The notes below the pieces were generated by a model. It was given only the letters and a program-made list of their open reading frames with translations. It was not told the origin of the DNA and did not search any database. DNA of 64,000 bases, taken from positions 620,001 to 684,000 of the forward strand of contig NZ_JAPPUX010000002.1 in assembly GCF_026712185.1 (NCBI RefSeq), in the 5' to 3' direction. The position numbers were made by a program, and so were the translations under genes. The DNA comes from Nocardioides pini (lineage in GTDB: Bacteria; Actinomycetota; Actinomycetes; Propionibacteriales; Nocardioidaceae). This document shows, piece by piece, positions 25,095 through 33,290 of this stretch (within the stretch, counting starts at the first letter, position 1; each line of letters starts with the position of its first letter).

Positions 25095-26078
25095 GTGACC
25101 CGCACCCGCCGGCTGCTGCTCGTCGTCGACGCGCCGTCGCTGCTGCACCGCAACCACCACGCGCGGTCCCACACCGGGCTCCGCGACCGGCAGGGCCGCC
25201 CGATCTGGGCGCTGCACGGGATGCTGCGCCAGATCCTCGAGTCGATCGACTCCTTCGCCCCCGACGCCGTCGTCTTCGGCCTCGACGACCGGACCGGGTC
25301 GGTGCGGCGCGACCTCTACCCCGACTACAAGGCCGGCCGCGCGGAGAAGGACCCCGAGCTCGTCGACCAGCTCGACCGCGCGGGCGCTCTGCTCGACGCG
25401 CTGGGACTGGCCACCCTGACACCGGCCGGCCTGGAGGCCGACGACGTCAACGCCTCGGGGGCGACGTGGGCGACCGCGAACGGCTGGGACTGCGTCATCA
25501 TCACCTCCGACCGCGACGCCTTCGCCCACATCAGCCACCACACCCGGGTGCTGCGGCTGATCGACGGCGGCATCCACGGCTCCCCCATGCTGAACCCGGC
25601 GCGCCTGTTCAACATGTACGGCGTGCGTCCCGCCAACTACCTGGCGTTCGCGGCCCTGCGCGGCGACAGCAGCGACAACCTGCCCGGCGTGCAGGGCATC
25701 GGCGAGAAGACGGCCGCCATCCTGCTCGACGTCGCCGGCTCGATGGACGCCGTCTGGGCCGACATCGACCACAACGGAGGCACGGCCCTGCTGGGCGCCC
25801 TCGAGGACTGGTCGGCCGAGACCGGCGGCCGGCGCGTGGGCGCCACCGTCGTCCGCCGCCTCTCCGCGCCCGGCGCCCGCGAGCGCTACGAGTTCAACGT
25901 GCAGATGATGTCTGGGAGGGACGACCTCGACCTGGGCCTCACGCCCGATGTCCCGGGCTCGCGCGGGCTGCTGCCGCTCGACCTGGACCGGGTGACCAAG
26001 GTGGTCGGCTTCCTCGACAACGACTTCACGACCGACTTCGCGGTGCGGGTGCTGACGAGCCGGCCGGCGTCAGGCTGA
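25095..26078 (+). CDS. Stand-alone 5'-3' exonuclease (Pol I N-domain type)
   Basis: 327 residues related to the 5'-nuclease domain of DNA polymerase I, without polymerase. Metal-binding acidic residues lie in LLVVDAPSLLHR, VVFGLDDR, GLEADDVNA, ITSDRDAFA and GDSSDNLPG; the H3TH loop is GVQGIGEKTAAILL. It should cut 5' flaps or RNA primers. The GTG start is 49 bases after the MimR-type gene. The 3' end overlaps the HspR-like gene by 9 bases, convergent. Extra residues after 250 are not part of the core. Confidence 0.88.
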   Translation: MTRTRRLLLVVDAPSLLHRNHHARSHTGLRDRQGRPIWALHGMLRQILESIDSFAPDAVVFGLDDRTGSVRRDLYPDYKAGRAEKDPELVDQLDRAGALLDALGLATLTPAGLEADDVNASGATWATANGWDCVIITSDRDAFAHISHHTRVLRLIDGGIHGSPMLNPARLFNMYGVRPANYLAFAALRGDSSDNLPGVQGIGEKTAAILLDVAGSMDAVWADIDHNGGTALLGALEDWSAETGGRRVGATVVRRLSAPGARERYEFNVQMMSGRDDLDLGLTPDVPGSRGLLPLDLDRVTKVVGFLDNDFTTDFAVRVLTSRPASG

Positions 26079-26360
26079 CGGCGGGTCCGACCCCTCGCCC
26101 AGCCGGGCGCGCAGCTCCTCGACCTCGTCCTCGAGCTCGAGGACACGCGCGATGCCGACGAGGTTGAGCCCGTCGGCGAGCAGGTCGCGGATGCGCTCGA
26201 GCCGCACCACGTCGTCGTCGCTGTAGAGCCGGGTGCCGCCCGCCGTGCGATCGGGCGTCAGCAGCCCCCGACGCTCGTAGACGCGGAGGTTCTGGATCTC
26301 CATGGACACCATCGAGGCGGCCACCGAGATCGCGTAGACGCCGTCGTCACTGCCTGCCAC
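26070..26360 (-). CDS. HspR-like MerR-family repressor
   Basis: 96 residues from GTG 26360 (MAGSDDGVYAISVAASMV). MerR winged-helix: MEIQNLRVYERRGLL, TPDRTAGGTRLYSDDDVVRL, then the helix LNLVGIARVLELEDEVEELR. The N-terminal GVYAISVAA and short C-terminus match HspR rather than metal-sensing MerR proteins; no metal or drug ligand residues follow. It is divergent from Hsp20 and probably represses it under non-stress conditions through the operator at 26433-26454. Confidence 0.8.
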   Translation of the reverse strand: MAGSDDGVYAISVAASMVSMEIQNLRVYERRGLLTPDRTAGGTRLYSDDDVVRLERIRDLLADGLNLVGIARVLELEDEVEELRARLGEGSDPPSA

Positions 26361-26401
26361 GGGCCACCTCCCGGTTCTCACGAACTTCTCAGCCGGACGG
26401 C

Positions 26402-26454
26402 TTGATCCTGCCTCATCGCGTGAGTATAAAAAACCTGTAACCACAAATACAGGT
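26402..26454 (+). promoter_or_regulatory. Hsp20 promoter with overlapping operator
   Basis: TTGATC (26402-26407) and TATAAA (26425-26430) are separated by 17 bases, a good vegetative promoter and unusually AT-rich here. Just downstream, ACCTGTA-N8-TACAGGT (26433-26454) is a perfect inverted repeat where a bound repressor would block transcription. A CTCA-N5-TGAG repeat lies between the promoter boxes. Confidence 0.65.
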
Positions 26455-26503
26455 CGTGGACCTCGGGGTTCGGGGGTCCACCCGGCAGATCCAGGAGGAG
26501 ACG

Positions 26504-26941
26504 ATGTTGCTTCGAACCACCGACCCGTTCCGTGACCTCGACCGGCTCACCCAGCAGCTGATGGGCACGACCAACCGTCCCGCGGTCATGCCGATGGACG
26601 CGTGGCGCGAGGGCGACCGCTTCGTCATCGAGTTCGACCTCCCCGGCGTCAACACCGACAGCATCGACCTCGACGTCGAGCGCAACGTCCTCACCGTGCG
26701 CGCCGAGCGGGTGGCCCGCAACGGCGACTGGGAGCCGCTGGCCTCCGAGCGTCCGCGCGGAGCCTTCAGCCGCCAGCTTGTGCTGGGCGACAACCTCGAC
26801 CTGGAGCGCATCGAGGCGGCCTACGCCGACGGCGTGCTGCGGCTTGTCGTCCCGGTCGCGGAGAAGGCCAAGCCCCGCAAGATCGAGATCCAGCAGACGG
26901 GCTCGGGCCGCAGCGGCGATCACGCCGAGCTGACCGCCTGA
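26504..26941 (+). CDS. Hsp20/alpha-crystallin small heat-shock protein
   Basis: 145 residues from ATG 26504, preceded by CCAGGAGG. The alpha-crystallin domain (about 40-130) has [43 protein letters not shown] and [20 protein letters not shown], with the C-terminal KIEI sequence used for oligomer contact. It is an ATP-independent holdase that binds unfolding proteins. Divergent from an HspR-like repressor, with promoter and operator visible. A strong terminator hairpin follows. Confidence 0.92.
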   Translation: MLLRTTDPFRDLDRLTQQLMGTTNRPAVMPMDAWREGDRFVIEFDLPGVNTDSIDLDVERNVLTVRAERVARNGDWEPLASERPRGAFSRQLVLGDNLDLERIEAAYADGVLRLVVPVAEKAKPRKIEIQQTGSGRSGDHAELTA

Positions 26942-26948
26942 CGGGGGC

Positions 26949-26985
26949 GTGGTGTCCGGCGGCCTCAGCTGCTGCCGGACACCAC
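26949..26985. terminator. Bidirectional hairpin terminator
   Basis: Perfect 12-base stem GTGGTGTCCGGC (26949-26960) and GCCGGACACCAC (26974-26985) with a 13-base loop. It begins 8 bases after the Hsp20 stop and overlaps the last codons of the convergent GPP34 gene, so it can serve both. Confidence 0.75.
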
Positions 26986-27627
26986 GACCGGCACGACCAC
27001 GGCCGTGATGATCGCCGTGTTCATCGCGGCCACGGCCTTGGCGACGGCCTCGCCCGCGACGACGTCGGTCGACACCTCCTCGATGCGCTTCGCGAGGTCG
27101 CGCCTGCCGAGCGTCCCCTTCTCCTCCTCGAGCACCTTCGGGGCGACCCCGAGGCCCTGGAGGATGGAGAGCAGGCTCGCGTCGGCGAGCGTCGGCGTAC
27201 CGCCCTGCAGCACGAGCCGCAGACGCTCGCGCACCCGCCGCTCGGGCTCGGGGTCGCGCACCGGGTACTTCTCGGGCACGAGCCCGAGGGCGCGCCTCTC
27301 CGTGACGTCGATGACTCCTGCCGCGCTCAACGCACCGGCGAGCTCACGCTCGACCGCGACCTTGCCATCGCTCACCAGCGACGACAGCTTCTTGCCGTCC
27401 TTCTGCTCCAGCCGCACCATCGCGGCGTCCAGGGCCGGGTGCCCGACGGGGCCGGGGACCAACACCTTCAGACGCGGGTCCTTGTCCTCGCTGAGGGTGA
27501 TGCGCTCGGCGACCACGAGGTCGGTGACGACCGCGGCGGCGAGGCCGTAGCCGCGCTGCGCCGTGGCGCTCTCGGGCCGACCGTCGTCGCGGCGCAGCAG
27601 CAGGAACAGTTCTTCGGCGATGAGCAT
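26965..27627 (-). CDS. GPP34 (GOLPH3-like) family phosphoprotein
   Basis: 220 residues of the GPP34 family: MLIAEELFLLL, GYGLAAAVVTDLVVAERI, then helical repeats and a hydrophobic C-terminal helix (AVAAMNTAIITAVVVPVVV). Eukaryotic relatives bind phosphoinositides at the Golgi; bacterial members are common in actinobacteria with no settled role. The gene starts 9 bases after the YitT/YczE-like membrane gene, probably in one transcript, so a membrane-associated role is plausible. Confidence 0.85.
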   Translation of the reverse strand: MLIAEELFLLLRRDDGRPESATAQRGYGLAAAVVTDLVVAERITLSEDKDPRLKVLVPGPVGHPALDAAMVRLEQKDGKKLSSLVSDGKVAVERELAGALSAAGVIDVTERRALGLVPEKYPVRDPEPERRVRERLRLVLQGGTPTLADASLLSILQGLGVAPKVLEEEKGTLGRRDLAKRIEEVSTDVVAGEAVAKAVAAMNTAIITAVVVPVVVSGSS

Positions 27628-27636
27628 GTCGCCACG

Positions 27637-28263
27637 CTAGCCCGCGCGCTGCGGCTCGGGATCCGTCTCCTGGTGGAGGTCGAGGGACAGCATCCGGGCC
27701 GCGAGGTCCACCGCGGGACCGAGCAGCAGGATCACCGCGAGCGTCCCGACGCCCACGGTCGCCCCCAGCAGCCACCCACCCAGCGCTCCCCCGCCCTGGA
27801 CGACGCTGTAGCTCCACTTGAACGGCACCGGCGGGTCCCACGCCAGCGCGGCCGCCTCGGCCGGCCCGGCGCCGGTGTGGCTGCCGAGGTAGAGGGCTAT
27901 GCCGAGCGCCAGGACGGGGAACGCTGCCGCGAGAAGCACGATCCGCCACCCCAGCCCGTCGGGCACCGCGAGCAGGTCGAGCACCACCGAGACCGTGACC
28001 CCGACCAGCACCACCTGGACCACCGTGCCGATGCCGGGACGGACCCTCCGGAGCGCCGCGAGCGCCACCAGCACGACGCCCACGACGAGGTTGACGACCC
28101 AGAAGTCGACCCCGGTCGTGAGGGCCAGGCCGTTGACGAACGTCGAGTAGCCGTCCGAGCCCAGGTCGGCCGCCAGCAGCAGCGCCACTCCGGTGCCGAG
28201 CACGACACATCCGACGAGGAGCAGGGCGGTACGCCGGGGGCCGGGGATCACGGGCGACAGCAT
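27637..28263 (-). CDS. YitT/YczE-like integral membrane protein
   Basis: 208 residues with about five membrane segments (TALLLVGCVVLGTGVALLLA, VVNLVVGVVLVALAAL, VVQVVLVGVTVSVVLDLL, ALGGWLLGATVGVGTLAVIL). The segment ADLGSDGYSTFVNGLALTTG is characteristic of the YczE/YyaS/YitT group. It starts at ATG 28263; the frame open upstream is antisense to the divergent gene. Its PHO-box-like upstream repeat is listed separately. Function unknown; a transport role is usually assumed. Confidence 0.75.
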   Translation of the reverse strand: MLSPVIPGPRRTALLLVGCVVLGTGVALLLAADLGSDGYSTFVNGLALTTGVDFWVVNLVVGVVLVALAALRRVRPGIGTVVQVVLVGVTVSVVLDLLAVPDGLGWRIVLLAAAFPVLALGIALYLGSHTGAGPAEAAALAWDPPVPFKWSYSVVQGGGALGGWLLGATVGVGTLAVILLLGPAVDLAARMLSLDLHQETDPEPQRAG

Positions 28264-28268
28264 GTCAG

Positions 28269-28286
28269 GATGAACAGCAGGTGAGG
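28269..28286 (-). promoter_or_regulatory. Weak PHO-box-like direct repeat
   Basis: On the minus strand CCTCACC-TGCT-GTTCATC, two 7-base units spaced by 11 like actinobacterial PHO boxes (GTTCACC units), matching 5/7 and 6/7. It lies between the YitT/YczE-like gene and the secreted nuclease/phosphatase gene. Confidence 0.25.
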
Positions 28287-28512
28287 CATTCGCGAACCGG
28301 GCCGCGCCAGCCTTCCGCCTGCGCCGGGGCTCGTCGTACGTTGGCGGTCCCCCCACTCGGAAGGCAGCACCCATGCGCTCTCGGCCCACCCGCCTCGTCC
28401 TCGCCGCCGTCGCGACCCTCGCCGTCGCCGGACTCGGCGCCCCCGCCCTGACCTCCCCGCCGCCGCCGGTCCCGGCGCCGCGAGCACCACGCGGCCCACG
28501 AAGCCGACGGAG

Positions 28513-29670
28513 GTGCGGTTCGCCACCTTCAACGCCTCGCTGAACCGCAACACGGCCGGCCAGCTCGTCACCGACCTGTCGACGCCCGGCAACGCGCAGG
28601 CGTCCCGGGCCGCGGAGACCATCCAGCGCGCCGACGCGGACGTCATCCTGGTCAACGAGTTCGACTACGCCGCGGACGGCGAGGCGGCCGAGCTGTTCCG
28701 CGACAACTACCTCGAGGTCAGCCAGAACGGCGCCACCCCGGTCGACTACCCGTACTACTACGTCGCCCCGTCGAACACCGGTGTCCCGAGCGGCTTCGAC
28801 CTCAACAACAACGGCGTCGTCGGCGCCCCCGGCACCCAGGCCGGCGGCGACGACTCCCTCGGCTTCGGCCTGTTCCCGGGCCAGTACGGCCTGGTCGTCT
28901 ACTCCAAGTACCCGATCGCGACCGACGACGTCCGCACCTTCCAGCACTTCCTGTGGAAGGACATGCCCGGCGCGGTCCTGCCGGACGACCCGGCCACGGC
29001 AGCGCCGGCGGACTGGTACTCCCCCGAGGAGCTCGACGTCTTCCGCCTCTCGTCGAAGTCGCACTTTGACGTGCCGATCGAGCTGCCCGGACGCAAGCCG
29101 GTCCACTTCCTCGTCTCCCACCCGACACCGCCGAGCTTCGACGGCGCCGAGGACCGCAACGGCAGGCGCAACCACGACGAGATCCGCTTCTGGGCCGACT
29201 ACGTCAGCGGCGGCCGGGCCGCGTCGTACATCTACGACGACGAGGGCGGCACCGGCGGGCTCGGCCGCGGCCAGGACTTCGTGATCGCCGGCGACCAGAA
29301 CGCCGACCCCGTCGACGGGGACTCGTACGACGACGCGATCCTGCAGCTGCTCGACCACCCGCGGATCCAGGACCCGACGCCCACGTCAGCCGGTGCGGTC
29401 GAGGCCACCCAGCGCGACAAGGGCATCAACCTCAGCCACCGGGGTCCGGCCGAGCGCGACACCGCCGACTTCGCCGACACGGCGCCGGGCAACCTCCGCG
29501 TCGACTACGTCCTCCCCAGCGAGCGGCTGGCGATCCACGACACCGGCGTCTACTGGCTGACGTCCGCGGACCCGCTGTTCACCCGCCTGATCGGCACCTT
29601 CCCCTTCCCGGTCACCGACCACCGCCTCGTGTGGCTCGACCTCGGCACTGGTCGGACGCACGGACGCTGA
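28513..29670 (+). CDS. Endonuclease/exonuclease/phosphatase family protein, leader frameshifted
   Basis: About 385 residues of EEP fold: RFATFNASLNRNT near the N-terminus, VILVNEFDY, HFLVSHPTPP, FVIAGDQNADP and VTDHRLVWLDL supply the catalytic Asn, Glu, Asp and His. It probably cleaves phosphodiester or phosphomonoester bonds outside the cell. An export signal is encoded at 28373 (MRSRPTRLVLAAVATLAVAG) but in a different frame; a single missing base in the CCG run near 28465 would join it to AAGPGAASTTRPTKPTEVRF. As given, translation from GTG 28513 would yield a leaderless enzyme. Confidence 0.75.
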   Translation: MRFATFNASLNRNTAGQLVTDLSTPGNAQASRAAETIQRADADVILVNEFDYAADGEAAELFRDNYLEVSQNGATPVDYPYYYVAPSNTGVPSGFDLNNNGVVGAPGTQAGGDDSLGFGLFPGQYGLVVYSKYPIATDDVRTFQHFLWKDMPGAVLPDDPATAAPADWYSPEELDVFRLSSKSHFDVPIELPGRKPVHFLVSHPTPPSFDGAEDRNGRRNHDEIRFWADYVSGGRAASYIYDDEGGTGGLGRGQDFVIAGDQNADPVDGDSYDDAILQLLDHPRIQDPTPTSAGAVEATQRDKGINLSHRGPAERDTADFADTAPGNLRVDYVLPSERLAIHDTGVYWLTSADPLFTRLIGTFPFPVTDHRLVWLDLGTGRTHGR

Positions 29671-29703
29671 TCCCGCAGCCGCTTCGCCGAGGGGCCGGCG
29701 GAC

Positions 29704-29721
29704 GTTCACCTGGTGTCCACC
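29704..29721 (+). promoter_or_regulatory. PHO-box-like direct repeat upstream of phosphatase
   Basis: GTTCACC-TGGT-GTCCACC: two 7-base units with 11-base periodicity, 80-97 bases before the PhoX-type gene. The first unit equals the GTTCACC unit of Streptomyces PHO boxes and the second differs at one base. A third, weaker GGTCCCT follows in phase. Confidence 0.6.
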
Positions 29722-29800
29722 CGCCGGTCCCTCGGGGGGCCACCCGGATGACGAGAGTCGGGATGTCCGTCCGACCCGACGATCTCCGGAGACTCCCCCC

Positions 29801-31846
29801 ATGTCGCTCACCCCGACCCCGAGCCCGAACCGCCCGCTGCCCATGGCGGGCCAGACCCACGGAAACCGCAGCGCTGTCACCTGCCACCTGCGCTGCGGTG
29901 ACGCCTGCTCCGCCCCGGTGCCCAACACCACCGAGACGTCCTACTTCCGCGACGTCGCCGCCACGGTCCTGAGCCGTCGCTCGGTCGTCGGCACCGGCCT
30001 CTCCGTCGCCGCGCTCACCGCGGTGCCGGTGGCCCGCGCCGCCGCCGCGCCCGCCACGCCCGCCGGCCCGCGGCCGGGCAAGGGCGGTCACGGCAAGCCC
30101 GACCACCTGCCGTTCACGCCGATCGCGCCCGCCGCCACGACCGTCGACGACGTCACCGTCCCGGCCGGCTACCGCTGGGACGCGATCCTGCGGTGGGGCG
30201 ACCCGATCCTCCCCGGCGCGCCCGCGTTCGACGGCGCCCGCCAGACGCCGGAGGCGCAGGCCGGCCAGTTCGGCTACAACAACGACTACCTCGACATCAT
30301 CGAGACCAACCGCGCCGGGACCGAGGCGCTGCTCGTGTGCAACCACGAGTACACCAACGAGGGCATCATGTTCCCGCCCGGCACGGACCCGGCGACCGTG
30401 ATCCGCACCGCCTGGGCCGCGCACGGCATGTCCGTCGTGCAGCTGCGGCGCCGCAAGCGCGGCGACGTGTGGTCGTACGTCCCGGGCGCACGCCTCAACC
30501 GCCGCATCACCCTCGACACCCCGTTCGCCGTCGACGGCGCGGCCGCCGGGTCCGAGCTGCTCAGGACGGCGGCCGACCCGACCGGTCGCACGGTCCGCGG
30601 CACGATGAACAACTGCGCCGGCGGGACGACGCCCTGGGGCACCGTGCTGTCGGGCGAGGAGAACTTCAACCAGTACTTCCGCGCCACCGGCACCGACCCG
30701 CGGGAGGCCCGCTACGGCCTCTCCCCGACGCAGGACTCGCGCAACTGGCGCTCGGTCGACCCGCGCTGGGATGCCACCACCGCGGACCACCGCAACGAGC
30801 CCAACCGGTTCGGCTGGGTCGTCGAGCTCGACCCGAGCGACCCGGCCTCGACGCCGGTGAAGCACACTGCCATGGGCCGCTTCAAGCACGAGGGCGCCAA
30901 CGTGATCGTCAACCGTGACGGGCACGTCGTGGCCTACATGGGCGACGACGAGCGCTTCGACTACGTCTACCGCTTCGTCTCCCGGGACACCATGCGCCCC
31001 GGCAACAGCCCGAAGGCCCGCCGCCACAACCTCACGCTGCTGAGCGAGGGTGACCTGTCGGTGGCGCGCTTCACCGGCGACGGTCTCGAGGACGGCCTCA
31101 GCGACGGTTCCGGCGAGTGGATCCCGCTCACCCGCGGCGGCCAGTCGATGGTCCCGGGCTTCACGCTCGAGGAGGTGCTGGTCTACACGCGCCTGGCCGC
31201 CGACGCCGTGCAGCCGACGAAGATGGACCGCCCCGAGGACGTCCAGCCCAACCTCCACAACGGCCGCATCTACGTCGCCTGCACCAACAACACCGACCGC
31301 GGCAAGGTCGGCAAGGAGGGCCCCACCGAGCCCAACCCCCGACCGGCCAACAAGGACGGGCACGTCGTGGAGATGATCCCGACCGACGGCGACCACACCG
31401 CCGACACGTTCGGGTGGAACCTGTTCCTCGTCTGCGGCGACCAGGCCTCCGCCGGGCGCTACTTCGGCGGCTGGACCGGCCCCGTCTCGCCGATCTCGTG
31501 CCCCGACAACGTCGCCTTCGACAGCCTGGGCAACCTGTGGGTGTCCACCGACGGCCAGCCGAGCGCGATCAAGGTGAGCGACGGACTGTTCAAGGTGCCC
31601 GTCGAGGGTCCCGAGCGGGGCCACGTCCAGCAGTTCCTGGCCGTCCCCTCCGGCGCCGAGACCTGTGGGCCGGTGATCCGCGACCGCGACGACTCGGTGT
31701 TCGTGGCCGTCCAGCACCCGGGTGAGGACGGCTCCTGGGCGGCTCCGCAGTCGCGCTTCCCCGACTACGTGCCGGCCGGCGCGGCACCCGCCGCCGGCCA
31801 GTTCGCCGGACCGCGCCCGACGGTCGTGCAGGTCACGCGCGCCTAG
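29801..31846 (+). CDS. PhoX family alkaline phosphatase
   Basis: 681 residues, PF05787/DUF839 type. The N-terminus has a twin-arginine signal (SRRSVVGTGLSVAALTAVPV, about residues 58-80), so it is exported folded. Family blocks include NNDYLDII, LLVCNHEYTNEG, GTMNNCAGGTTPWGT, LSGEENFNQYF and RFKHEGANV. PhoX enzymes bind calcium and iron and release phosphate from organic esters. The upstream PHO-box-like repeat supports induction on phosphate starvation. Its position after a secreted EEP enzyme suggests a phosphate-scavenging pair. Confidence 0.9.
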   Translation: MSLTPTPSPNRPLPMAGQTHGNRSAVTCHLRCGDACSAPVPNTTETSYFRDVAATVLSRRSVVGTGLSVAALTAVPVARAAAAPATPAGPRPGKGGHGKPDHLPFTPIAPAATTVDDVTVPAGYRWDAILRWGDPILPGAPAFDGARQTPEAQAGQFGYNNDYLDIIETNRAGTEALLVCNHEYTNEGIMFPPGTDPATVIRTAWAAHGMSVVQLRRRKRGDVWSYVPGARLNRRITLDTPFAVDGAAAGSELLRTAADPTGRTVRGTMNNCAGGTTPWGTVLSGEENFNQYFRATGTDPREARYGLSPTQDSRNWRSVDPRWDATTADHRNEPNRFGWVVELDPSDPASTPVKHTAMGRFKHEGANVIVNRDGHVVAYMGDDERFDYVYRFVSRDTMRPGNSPKARRHNLTLLSEGDLSVARFTGDGLEDGLSDGSGEWIPLTRGGQSMVPGFTLEEVLVYTRLAADAVQPTKMDRPEDVQPNLHNGRIYVACTNNTDRGKVGKEGPTEPNPRPANKDGHVVEMIPTDGDHTADTFGWNLFLVCGDQASAGRYFGGWTGPVSPISCPDNVAFDSLGNLWVSTDGQPSAIKVSDGLFKVPVEGPERGHVQQFLAVPSGAETCGPVIRDRDDSVFVAVQHPGEDGSWAAPQSRFPDYVPAGAAPAAGQFAGPRPTVVQVTRA

Positions 31847-31865
31847 GTCGCCCTACGATCGACCC

Positions 31866-32648
31866 GTGCCGCGGCCCCTGATCACCACCCTCGGGGTCGC
31901 GGCCGGGTCGACGGCACTGCTGGCCCTGGCCGTCACGCAGGGCTGGCTGGGACCGGACGTCGGTCGCGGCGCGAACTTCTGCGAGCGGGCCCACGACGGG
32001 GTCGTCGCGCAGCCCGCCAACACGCTGTCGAACCTCGGCTTCGTCGTCGCCGGTCTGCTGGTCGCGAGCCATGCCCAGCGGCGCCAGGATGATCCGGCAC
32101 ACGCCCGGGACGTCATGTCGACCACGGTCGCCACCTTCTTCGCGTGCGTGGTCGTCCTCCTCGGGCCAGGCTCCGCCGCCATGCACGCCACCCAGAGCGA
32201 GTGGGGCGGGCACCTCGACATGCTGAGCATGTACCTCGTCGCGGGGTTCGCCGCGGCCTGGGCGTGGGTCCGCTGGACCCGGCGCGGCACCACCGCGTTC
32301 GTGACGGCGTACGTCGCCTGCGTGGCGGCGTGCGAGCTCGTCGGCCTGTGGCCGGACCCGGTCCCCGTCGTGCACTACTCCGGCAACCTCGCCTTCGGCG
32401 TCCTGCTGGTCGTGGCGGTCGTGCTGGAGACGGCTCTGTGGCGCCGCGGCGAGACCAGCCGGGTCTTCCGCCACGGCGTCGTCGCCCTGGCGTCGATGCT
32501 GGTCGCGTTCGCCATCTGGCTGCTCAGCAACGCCGGCTGGTGCGACCCCGACTCGCTCCTCCAGGGCCATGCCGCCTGGCACCTCCTCTGCTCGGTCGCG
32601 GCGTACTGGCTCTACCGGCTCTACGCCTCCGAGCTGATCAGCACCTGA
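31866..32648 (+). CDS. Ceramidase-like (CREST superfamily) membrane protein
   Basis: 260 residues from GTG 31866, 20 bases after the phosphatase stop. About seven membrane segments. NFCERAHDG and NTLSNLGFVVAG match the N-terminal motif; GPGSAAMHATQSEWGGHLDM carries the Ser/His/Asp of the membrane hydrolase site; WCDPDSLLQGHAAWHLL provides two further His. These are the five zinc/catalytic positions of alkaline ceramidases. Substrate in bacteria unknown; membrane lipid amide hydrolysis is likely. The 3' end overlaps the convergent gene by 28 bases. Confidence 0.78.
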   Translation: MPRPLITTLGVAAGSTALLALAVTQGWLGPDVGRGANFCERAHDGVVAQPANTLSNLGFVVAGLLVASHAQRRQDDPAHARDVMSTTVATFFACVVVLLGPGSAAMHATQSEWGGHLDMLSMYLVAGFAAAWAWVRWTRRGTTAFVTAYVACVAACELVGLWPDPVPVVHYSGNLAFGVLLVVAVVLETALWRRGETSRVFRHGVVALASMLVAFAIWLLSNAGWCDPDSLLQGHAAWHLLCSVAAYWLYRLYASELIST

Positions 32649-33235
32649 CGCGGCTCATCGTCCCGGTGCCGTCGCGCGGCGACCGCGCCGACCACCAGCC
32701 CCAGCAGCACGCCGGGCACCACCCACCGCCATCCGGTGAGCGAGATCCACGCCGGGTCCGGCTCAGCGGGCGCCGGAGCGGGCGCCGCAACCGCAGTCGT
32801 GTCCGCGGGGATCGAGACGACCTCGGGCGCAGCGGAGTCGTCCAGCACCTGGGTGAGCAGCGCCGCCAGCTCGTCCGGCTGGTCGACCTGCGCCCACCCG
32901 CCGGTGTCCTCCGCCGTGAAGGTCGTCATGACCCAGGCGGTCCCGTCCGGGGCGAGGTGCACCCGGTCGAAGCGCCACGGCATCACGTCGTGCACCATCC
33001 AGGTGAGGTTGTAGTCCGCACCCGCGCCACCGGGCGCCAGCGGCTTGCCGCGCGTCGCGTCGGCGGGCAGCAGCCCCAGCAAGGCGTCGTACGCCGCGTC
33101 GTCGTAGTAGAGCGCGCCGGCCGACTGGCCCGGCTGGGTGATCAGCACGCTCGTGGGCCCACCTGCCTGCGACGCCGCCGGTAGCCCGACGGCGGCGGCG
33201 AGGGCGAGTACGGCGACGGCCAGGATCCTGCGCAT
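32621..33235 (-). CDS. Exported protein with C-terminal membrane anchor
   Basis: 204 residues. It has an N-terminal signal peptide (MRRILAVAVLALAAAVGLPA, then ASQAGG), an extracytoplasmic domain with YYDDAAYDALLGLLP and DYNLTWMVHDVMPWRFDRVH, a Pro/Ala linker, and a C-terminal membrane helix (WVVPGVLLGLVVGAVAA) ending in a basic tail. Unrecognised family. It lies 55 bases after the anti-sigma factor gene in the same direction, so it is probably part of the sigma-factor operon and may be an envelope sensor or target. Confidence 0.7.
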   Translation of the reverse strand: MRRILAVAVLALAAAVGLPAASQAGGPTSVLITQPGQSAGALYYDDAAYDALLGLLPADATRGKPLAPGGAGADYNLTWMVHDVMPWRFDRVHLAPDGTAWVMTTFTAEDTGGWAQVDQPDELAALLTQVLDDSAAPEVVSIPADTTAVAAPAPAPAEPDPAWISLTGWRWVVPGVLLGLVVGAVAARRHRDDEPRQVLISSEA

Positions 33236-33290
33236 GGCTCCTCCTCGGGACGGTTGCGAGGGATACACCGCCGGGCCGGTCGGGGTTCCG

